The notes under the pieces: model-generated
Told to the model about the DNA's origin: nothing
The model's input: the letters and a program-made list of their open reading frames with translations, nothing else
The model's database searches: none
Part shown: one piece after another, positions 59,301 through 64,000 of the stretch
How the letters are laid out: each line of letters starts with the position of its first letter
Position numbering within the stretch: the first letter of the stretch is position 1
Made by a program: the position numbers and the translations under genes
Assembly (NCBI RefSeq): GCF_902859725.1
Contig: NZ_CADIJP010000003.1
Span: 186,001-250,000 of the forward strand
DNA: 64,000 nt
Direction: 5' to 3'
Source of the DNA: Achromobacter mucicolens
Lineage (GTDB): Bacteria > Pseudomonadota > Gammaproteobacteria > Burkholderiales > Burkholderiaceae_B

Positions 59301-59492
59301 TACAGCCATTTCCCGGCGTTCGACGCGGCGGTGACGGGCAACAACCTTCTAACCGACGGCGACGCGGGCGCGCTCATCGCCACGCAGGCCAAGGTGATCG
59401 GCAACTTTGCCCACAACGATTTCCGGTTGTTCGTTTCAGGCGCCAATCCGGAGAGCCTGGCGAACGGCGGGTTGAACGTGGTGACGGTGTGA
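56367..59492 (+). CDS. DUF6519-type large eCIS protein, candidate fibre/adhesin
   Basis: A 1041-residue protein, last in the operon, 25 bases after the previous gene. It opens LSRLTFDPARRYRAVRMQQGRVQMDSDWNEQ, the start of the DUF6519 family, and contains ENHLYRIEIHQDGAGAGKARYKWSRENGS. After an Ig-like segment (about residues 490-580), the C-terminal ~400 residues have beta-helix-like turns (LMLHGCGPASRLMLDERLFSLDGF; LRLSRVDCTG; IEACRLYAAG). By position and size it is likely the outer appendage that recognises target cells; direct evidence is lacking. Confidence 0.82.
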   Translation: MKADLSRLTFDPARRYRAVRMQQGRVQMDSDWNEQQDILNRRIETETADTVGPVGVPLAAPGFALAPAGKDLSLSAGRLYLDGLLCENPLPATVAKQPDMPSTASPVLPAGASVLPLPPPALTPADIDGIVVFGSGGQTAPPPEGQYLAYLEAWQRHLCTLDLRAGDTSMREVALGGPDTATREKTVWQVKLMQVGAPDAALTCLSALPAWDALTAAPDARMAARAEASVPPKTPCQLPPDAGYRLLENHLYRIEIHQDGAGAGKARYKWSRENGSILSRVVRWLDDPVANEFEVASIGRDDVLAITAGCWVEFLDDTHELLGQPGPLAQVVRTDGNTVTIDPASLIGHALDAARFPANPRVRRWDGVAEITPAPINSANAGWVELEQDGIEIKFSPGRLRVGDYWLIPARTATASIEWPQLPDGKPAFNAPAGVLRAFARLALLRWQAGAWTVVSDCRPGFPALTELTQLYYAGGDGQSVKPNPAMTPDVVALPSELRAGVANGSLPVAGAVVRFTVDAGRLPNGAATQDVTTGADGIASIAWSLACDAARPVQRATAQLLRAGQPAPDHYLPLRYTATLALAAEVAYDPSNCADLLAERAYSVQEALDALCRRTHAGGCCLTVGPAGDFPTLDKALRTLIGQDRMDICLCLTPGEHKLDDDLIIKGPRVRLMLHGCGPASRLMLDERLFSLDGFASVSMADLAIARRGQPGAIAFNQCADLRLSRVDCTGPAGPGNSLVRVDGSRRVHIEACRLYAAGRGAAERLDQLFTRAPTLAALKRALAPDALLDDDDNRAALALSRQPMDARKAMTAEIAALLRAGAAGNALTMTPRVQAALTTLATQVGRETPVAKRLRPAITALAAALLADPLSCALALLDNDADTTVRDNRLRGGIALFAESGDFPELTTDQLKLLGGGIRTGKMVPEGDGTLTLQSNQLPSMRLGAEAARAMLTIIQTGGEFAAWRCLRAADNALEAYSHFPAFDAAVTGNNLLTDGDAGALIATQAKVIGNFAHNDFRLFVSGANPESLANGGLNVVTV

Positions 59493-59510
59493 GCGTGGAC
59501 CGAGGCGTCG

Positions 59511-61064
59511 TCACCACTGCATCGACGCGCCGACCCCGGCCGTGGGCCCGCCCGAGGCAATGCCCACGCCGGCCTTGACCTTGACGCGGTCATTGACGCG
59601 CGCCGATGCGCCGACCGCGACGGCCTGGTAGCCGCGATACGTGGCCGCGCCCACGCCCAGCGCGAACCGCTTGCCGGGGTCGACTTCCGGAACCATGGTC
59701 AGCGCCGTCGTGGCGGCGATACCCGAGTAGGCATTGCGCGCCACTTCATCGATGGCGCGGTTGGTCTGGTCGATGCGATTGTCCAGGCGGGCCAGGCCTT
59801 CGCGGTTGCGCTGCACGCCGGCGTCCAACGACCCCAGCGCGTCGCCGACGTTGTAGTAAGTCTGGCCATCCAGCTGATACGAAGGACCGGTGACGGCGCC
59901 CGTGGACGCATCGATATGCGCGCCGCCGCCCAGGCTGGCCACCACGGGGTTCAGTTGCCCCACGTTCACGGCATCGGTGCTTTGCGTGCCCGCGGCCACG
60001 TGGGTCACCTGCCGTTCGGCGCCTTGCGCGCCCATGGACACCGTGTTCGCGCGGTCGGCCACCGAGCCCGCGCCCAGCGCAACGCTATTTGCCGCGATGG
60101 CCGATGCGTTGGCGCCGATTGCCACGCCCTTTGATGCGGTGACGGTGGCGTTGGCGCCCAAGGCCGCGCCTTGCGTGCCCGCGCCGACCACAGCGTTGTC
60201 GCTGCCATCGTTGGCGCCATCCGCCCGCACATAGGCATTGGCGGCATTGAGCTGACCGACCTGTTGGGAAATTGCGTAGAGCTGGCTGCCGTTCACGGCG
60301 TCGGTGCTGGTTGCCGAGATGACGCCGTTGGCCACGCCCGTGACGGTGCGCGTGCCGTCCGTGCCAGCCATGTCGATCACGTTGCCGCCCTTGCTGGCGG
60401 CCACGGTGATGGCGCCGCTGACCGGGTCCTGCCGGACCAGGCCGACCTCACCGTTGTTGAGGCTGGTGGTCAGCGTGTTCAGCGTGGCCGTGTTCTGCGC
60501 GACCGCTGTGCCCAACGTCGTAATGGCCGTGCTGTTGGATTGCACTTGCAGATTGGTGGCGTAAAGCTGCGAGCCATTCACCGCGTCCAGGCTGGTGGAC
60601 GACAACACGCCCGCGCCCACCTGGGTGATCCGGTTTCCGTTCATGTTGACGGTGTTCAGCATGGAGATGCCGTTCTCGCCCTTCAGTTCCAACGTGCCAT
60701 CGGCGTAGCCGGTGACCCGGGCCGTCGCGGCGGTTAAACCGTCAACCGTATTGGAGCCAAGGATGTTCTGCAGGGTAAAAAGCGGGCTGCCATCGGGGCA
60801 GTCTAGCAAATAGACTGGAGCGCCGGAATTGAGGGAGTTTCCCGTCATTGTGTCGGCACTGCATAGCTGCAATTGGCCGCTTGCATGGGTATTCGTCGCC
60901 AATCCCAGGCCGCCCGCGCAGGCTAGCGCAACAGCTGCAGTAGAGGCCGCACGCTGCACCCTGCCGGGCTTGCGCCGGCGGCGCGTGGCGCAAGGCAAGG
61001 CCTGCTGCGTGGTTTGCATAGTGATTGGGATTGCATTCAGGACGGTCGAAAAGACGTGGTTCAT
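59511..61064 (-). CDS. trimeric autotransporter adhesin (YadA-like)
   Basis: A 517-residue surface adhesin. An extended signal peptide (about residues 1-62, with an Arg/Lys-rich centre and ACAGGLGLATNTHA) precedes a stalk with left-handed head motifs such as ALGANATVTASKGVAIGANASAIAANSVALGAGS (about 295-330), neck motifs DAVNGSQLYA (twice) and DAVNVGQL, and the C-terminal YadA anchor (about residues 445-517, KRFALGVGAATYRGYQAVAVGASARVND and final W). The anchor trimer forms a 12-strand barrel that exports the stalk. It is convergent with the injection-system operon, with just 18 bases between stops. Confidence 0.92.
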   Translation of the reverse strand: MNHVFSTVLNAIPITMQTTQQALPCATRRRRKPGRVQRAASTAAVALACAGGLGLATNTHASGQLQLCSADTMTGNSLNSGAPVYLLDCPDGSPLFTLQNILGSNTVDGLTAATARVTGYADGTLELKGENGISMLNTVNMNGNRITQVGAGVLSSTSLDAVNGSQLYATNLQVQSNSTAITTLGTAVAQNTATLNTLTTSLNNGEVGLVRQDPVSGAITVAASKGGNVIDMAGTDGTRTVTGVANGVISATSTDAVNGSQLYAISQQVGQLNAANAYVRADGANDGSDNAVVGAGTQGAALGANATVTASKGVAIGANASAIAANSVALGAGSVADRANTVSMGAQGAERQVTHVAAGTQSTDAVNVGQLNPVVASLGGGAHIDASTGAVTGPSYQLDGQTYYNVGDALGSLDAGVQRNREGLARLDNRIDQTNRAIDEVARNAYSGIAATTALTMVPEVDPGKRFALGVGAATYRGYQAVAVGASARVNDRVKVKAGVGIASGGPTAGVGASMQW

Positions 61065-61394
61065 GGCGTGTCCACCCAGCGCCGGTGCGCGCTCGTTGTC
61101 AAAAATTCAGCTTCAAGAAAATCACCTAACCAATTGAGGCATAAGGATTTTTCTTTCAATCTAATGACGACCAGACACCCAAACCATCGAAACTTTTCTA
61201 ATGTTCGACCGTGTAATGCAACAAATATCAATAAATGCAAAGATCCTCGCTAGGCGCCCGCCAGACCTTTCCGCCCGATGCCGTTCACACCGCACGACCA
61301 TGCCGCAACGACCCGACATGCAAATGACAGGTTCGGACCTCTACAATGCCGCTGTTGCATCGCAGCATTTCGCCATTCCTCTTCTGTAGTCTCC
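61065..61394. other. 330-base divergent intergenic region
   Basis: This gap separates the autotransporter and MFS genes. About 61,110-61,250 is unusually AT-rich for this genome, with several T- and A-runs, as expected where promoters and regulator sites lie. TACAAT (61342-61347) could be a -10 box for the MFS gene, without a good -35. No gene, clear palindrome or terminator was recognised. Confidence 0.4.
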
Positions 61395-62615
61395 ATGTCC
61401 CATACCGTTTCCGCGCAGCACCGGCCCGCCCTGGTGCTGCTGGCGCTTGCCATTGGCAGTTTCGCGATCGGCACCACCGAATTCGCGACGATGAGCCTGC
61501 TTCCCTATTTCTCGCAGTCGCTGGGCATCGATGCCCCCACCGCCGGCCATGTGATCAGCGCCTACGCGCTGGGCGTGGTGGTCGGTGCGCCGATCCTTGC
61601 GGTGCTGGGCGCGCGCATGCCGCGCCGCCGGTTGCTGATCGCCCTGATGGGCCTCTTTGCCATCGGCAACGGCCTGAGCGCCATCGCGCCCAACTATCAC
61701 TGGATGCTGTTCTTCCGCTTCCTGAGCGGCCTGCCGCACGGCGCCTACTTCGGCATCGCCTCGCTGGTGGCCAGTTCCATGGTGCCGGCCAACCGCCGCA
61801 CCGTGGCTGTGGGCCGCGTGTTCCTGGGCCTGACGGTGGCCACCATCATCGGCGTGCCGATGGCCAACTGGCTGGGCCAGGTCATCGGCTGGCGCTGGAG
61901 CTTCGGGCTGGTGTCGCTGCTGGCGGTGCTGACCATGCTGAGCGTGCGCGCCTACGCCCCGGACACGGCCGCCGATCCGCACGCCAGCCCGCTGCGCGAA
62001 CTGAGCGCGCTGGGCCGCGGCCAGGTCTGGATCACGCTGGCCATCGGCGCGGTGGGCTTCGGCGGTCTGTTCTCCATCTATACCTACCTCGCGGACACGC
62101 TGACCGCCGTCACCCAGGTGTCGCCCGCGACGGTGCCGCTGGTGCTGAGCGCCTTCGGTGTCGGCCTGACGGTGGGCAACATGGTGGTGCCGGTCTTTGC
62201 CGATCGCGCCGTCATGCGCACGGCCGGCCTGCTGCTCTTGTGGTCGGCCGTGGTGCTGGCCCTCTTTCCGCTGATGGCCCACAACGTCTGGCTGATCACC
62301 CTGAACGTGTTCCTGGTGGGGGTGGGCGGCGCGCTGGGCACCGTGTTGCAGACACGCCTGATGGACGTCTCGGGCGACGCTCAGGGGCTGGCCGCCGCGC
62401 TCAACCATTCGGCCTTCAACACGGCGAACGCGCTGGGCCCGTTCCTGGGCGGCCTTGCCATCGCGGCCGGGTTCGGCTGGACCTCCACCGGCTGGGTGGG
62501 CAGCCTGCTTGCCATCGCCAGCATGCCGCTGTGGCTGTGGGCCGTGATGCTGGAACGCCGGGCGCGCACCGCGCGGGCGGACAAGCTGGTCGTCAGCACC
62601 GAATCGGCCCGCTGA
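61395..62615 (+). CDS. MFS transporter, DHA1 efflux family (AraJ/YdhP-like)
   Basis: A 406-residue inner-membrane protein with twelve helices. The start LVLLALAIGSFAIGTTEFATMSLLP is the hallmark of the NepI/AraJ/YdhP-like DHA1 group, as is VVVGAPILAVLGARMPRRRLL with the GRR-like MFS motif and LSGLPHGAYFGIASLVASSM. These pumps export sugars, nucleosides or drugs with protons; the substrate cannot be named. The start MSHTVSAQH at 61395 gives a normal length; the frame extends upstream without family likeness. No good Shine-Dalgarno is seen. Confidence 0.9.
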   Translation: MSHTVSAQHRPALVLLALAIGSFAIGTTEFATMSLLPYFSQSLGIDAPTAGHVISAYALGVVVGAPILAVLGARMPRRRLLIALMGLFAIGNGLSAIAPNYHWMLFFRFLSGLPHGAYFGIASLVASSMVPANRRTVAVGRVFLGLTVATIIGVPMANWLGQVIGWRWSFGLVSLLAVLTMLSVRAYAPDTAADPHASPLRELSALGRGQVWITLAIGAVGFGGLFSIYTYLADTLTAVTQVSPATVPLVLSAFGVGLTVGNMVVPVFADRAVMRTAGLLLLWSAVVLALFPLMAHNVWLITLNVFLVGVGGALGTVLQTRLMDVSGDAQGLAAALNHSAFNTANALGPFLGGLAIAAGFGWTSTGWVGSLLAIASMPLWLWAVMLERRARTARADKLVVSTESAR

Positions 62616-62618
62616 GCG

Positions 62619-62721
62619 CGTCCCCCATTTCACGGAAGGTGTCTGACACCCAACGAGAACGACGTCATCCTGCAATGTCGTCTCAAGGGTGTCAGACACC
62701 TTCCTAAAACGTCCCCCATTT
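62619..62721. repeat. paired GGTGTCTGACACC palindromes flanked by 12-base direct repeats (copy 2)
   Basis: Perfect 17-base inverted repeats, ggaaggtgtctgacacc (62634-62650) and ggtgtcagacaccttcc (62688-62704), flank a 37-base spacer. They are bounded by direct repeats cgtcccccattt (62619-62630 and 62710-62721). The arrangement resembles a tiny mobile element (MITE or REP pair). It shares its 13-base core with copy 1 at 2,642-2,707. Confidence 0.65.
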
Positions 62722-62826
62722 AGCCTGTCACAAATCGTCGGCCCCGCGCCACACCGGGGCAAGCGCCTATTGCAGCGCACGTTCACGTCGCAGCTATACT
62801 TTCCGCACTCTTTACCACCTCAAGAC

Positions 62827-62858
62827 GCGCTGCACCTCCACCATGCAGCGCTTTTTTT
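62827..62858 (+). terminator. intrinsic terminator abutting the PIG-L start codon (possible attenuator)
   Basis: A perfect 8-base-pair stem GCGCTGCA (62827-62834) / TGCAGCGC (62844-62851), with a 9-base loop, is followed by seven T (62852-62858) and then directly by ATG 62859. A possible promoter, TTGCAG (62770-62775) - 19 bases - TATACT (62795-62800), lies just upstream, giving a leader of ~50 bases. No Shine-Dalgarno sequence separates terminator and start. Confidence 0.7.
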
Positions 62859-64000
62859 ATGCCCGCTTTGACTGCCTTGCTGCGCCCGCTGTGCCGGGCG
62901 CTCTGCTGCTTGGCCGCAGCCCTCCTTTCCGCCCAGGCATGGGCCGCTCCTCCGACGCTGGCCCAGTGCCACGGGATCAAGGACCTGGCCTTCGTCGCAC
63001 ATCTGGATGACGACCTGCTTTTCATGAACCCGGACGTCGCCTCCAACATCGAGGCGGGCGGCTGCGTGCGCGTCGTCTATCTGACCGCCAGCGACGCGGG
63101 CGAAGGCGAAGGCTACATGCTGGGCCGCGAGCGCGGCGTGCGCGCCGCCTACGCCTACATGGCGCGCGAACCCGACGCCTGGAAAGAAGACACCGGCATC
63201 GTCGCGGGCCGCCAGATCGCGCGCTTCACGCTGCAGGGCAATCCGCGCGTGCAGCTCTGGCACATGCGGCTGAAGGACCCGTGGCTGGGCAAGGGCTGGG
63301 GCAGCCTGACGCCGCTGAGCCGCACCGAATCCGAACCCGGCCAGAACGTGGACACGCTGGGACCGCACGCCGAGGTCTATACCCGCGAACAACTCGTCGA
63401 CACGCTGGCTGAGATGATCCGCCAGTACGGCCCCACCACGGTGCGCCACCTGGACGACACGATCAGCGTGCCCTACACCCAGCTGTGCTGGCGCTGCGCC
63501 GGCCACGGCCACCCCGACCACATCGCCAGCGCGCGGCTGGCGCGCGAGGCCATGCTGCGCGCGCCCGGCAACTACGCCGAGACGGGATACATCGATTACC
63601 CCAGCCAGGAACGCGCCACCAACCTTGCCGACGCGGAAATCGCCAGCAAGTCCGTGATCTTTCAGCACTACGCCTGGAACGACTACCACTATTGCGCCGG
63701 CCCCACCGGCTGCAAGGAACCGGCCGGCCCCGCCGCCGCGTGGGTCCAGCGCGCCTACTACGTGTCGCGTCAGGACGTCGCGCCGCAGGTGTACCCGGAC
63801 GGGCGCGGCGGGCTCGTCGTGTTTGCCGCCGGCGAAACCAATGCCGCCGTCAACAGCTGGGATTCGGCCGAAAAGCGCTGGCACACGCTGGGCGGACGCA
63901 CCACCGGCCCCGTGGTCTCGTTTGCCCATGCCGACGGCACCGCCGGCCTGATGGCGCGCGATCCGCTGGGCGGCGTCTGGGCCAACAAACAGCGCCATGA
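62859..64000 (+). CDS. secreted PIG-L family deacetylase, cut by right edge
   Basis: At least 380 residues, open to the window end. A signal peptide (about residues 1-30, ending SAQAWA) precedes a PIG-L/LmbE domain. The metal site is AHLDDD (H48, D50, D51; canonical AHPDDE) and GHGHPDHIASARLA (H218, H221). Family members remove acetyl groups from N-acetylglucosaminyl or related compounds; an exported form would act on extracellular or envelope sugars. After about residue 300, a beta-propeller-like part (VYPDGRGGLVVFAAGETNAAVNSWD) begins and continues past the edge. Confidence 0.88.
   Translation, partial: MPALTALLRPLCRALCCLAAALLSAQAWAAPPTLAQCHGIKDLAFVAHLDDDLLFMNPDVASNIEAGGCVRVVYLTASDAGEGEGYMLGRERGVRAAYAYMAREPDAWKEDTGIVAGRQIARFTLQGNPRVQLWHMRLKDPWLGKGWGSLTPLSRTESEPGQNVDTLGPHAEVYTREQLVDTLAEMIRQYGPTTVRHLDDTISVPYTQLCWRCAGHGHPDHIASARLAREAMLRAPGNYAETGYIDYPSQERATNLADAEIASKSVIFQHYAWNDYHYCAGPTGCKEPAGPAAAWVQRAYYVSRQDVAPQVYPDGRGGLVVFAAGETNAAVNSWDSAEKRWHTLGGRTTGPVVSFAHADGTAGLMARDPLGGVWANKQRH

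Noticed and set aside
56139-59309. 1056-residue open frame on the minus strand
   Set aside because: It is the mirror of the DUF6519 gene, rich in Arg/Gly/His, without motifs.
35992-59492. Prophage or R-type tailocin
   Set aside because: No capsid, portal, terminase, integrase, holin or endolysin genes are present, while DUF4157, DUF4255 and an Afp15-like AAA+ ATPase are; these define eCIS.

Overview
The window is GC-rich bacterial DNA with tightly packed genes. The gene content points to a betaproteobacterium of the Burkholderiales, most like Achromobacter or Bordetella (family Alcaligenaceae). Supporting signs are a Burkholderiales-type trimeric porin, a cyoABCD-surf1 quinol oxidase operon, an nrtR/prs/nadV NAD-salvage locus, and short GGTGTCTGACACC intergenic palindromes. 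This is inferred from gene style; there is no rRNA or other marker here to fix the species. No tRNA, rRNA, CRISPR array or insertion sequence was seen.

Left part (1-35.6 kb) is ordinary chromosome. It starts with a FecI/FecR iron-signalling pair cut by the left edge, then a YdcF-like membrane protein, an acetylpolyamine amidohydrolase-type deacetylase, an MFS transporter, and cyoABCD with surf1. Next come nicotinamide salvage (nadV, a PRPP synthetase-like gene and the Nudix-type repressor NrtR, with a promoter overlapped by palindromes), a porin, an ankyrin protein, and a ParB-like lipoprotein. A run of small genes follows: GvpU-like, pentapeptide repeat, tag, LprI-like, metallophosphoesterase, PAAR fragment with a membrane anchor, tas, UvrA2, SRPBCC, class II aldolase, GST, a membrane alpha/beta hydrolase and several secreted unknowns.

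Central part (35,992-59,492, all on the + strand) is the most striking feature: a 19-gene operon for an extracellular contractile injection system (eCIS; a phage-tail-like nanomachine of the Afp/PVC/MAC type) with no capsid, portal, terminase or T6SS membrane genes. It encodes a sheath, a tube, a gp26-like baseplate protein, a disordered Ala/Pro-rich protein, a DUF4255 tail-terminator protein and an AAA+ ATPase. Then come a small protein, a DUF4157 protein carrying a C-terminal JAMM-like metalloprotease domain (the likely cargo toxin), another small protein, a CIS tube-adaptor protein, a LysM-like protein, a split hub and spike, a PAAR tip and gp25. It ends with two J-like baseplate proteins (one with an inserted PA14 domain), a tail-protein-I-like protein with a repetitive C-terminal half, and a 1041-residue DUF6519-type protein. 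Most junctions are ATGA overlaps. A good sigma70-type promoter lies about 200 bases upstream. No tape-measure gene is recognisable.

Right part (59.5-64 kb) holds a convergent trimeric autotransporter adhesin, an MFS efflux pump, a palindromic repeat element, and a secreted PIG-L-type deacetylase cut by the right edge. An intrinsic terminator sits directly against the start codon of that last gene.
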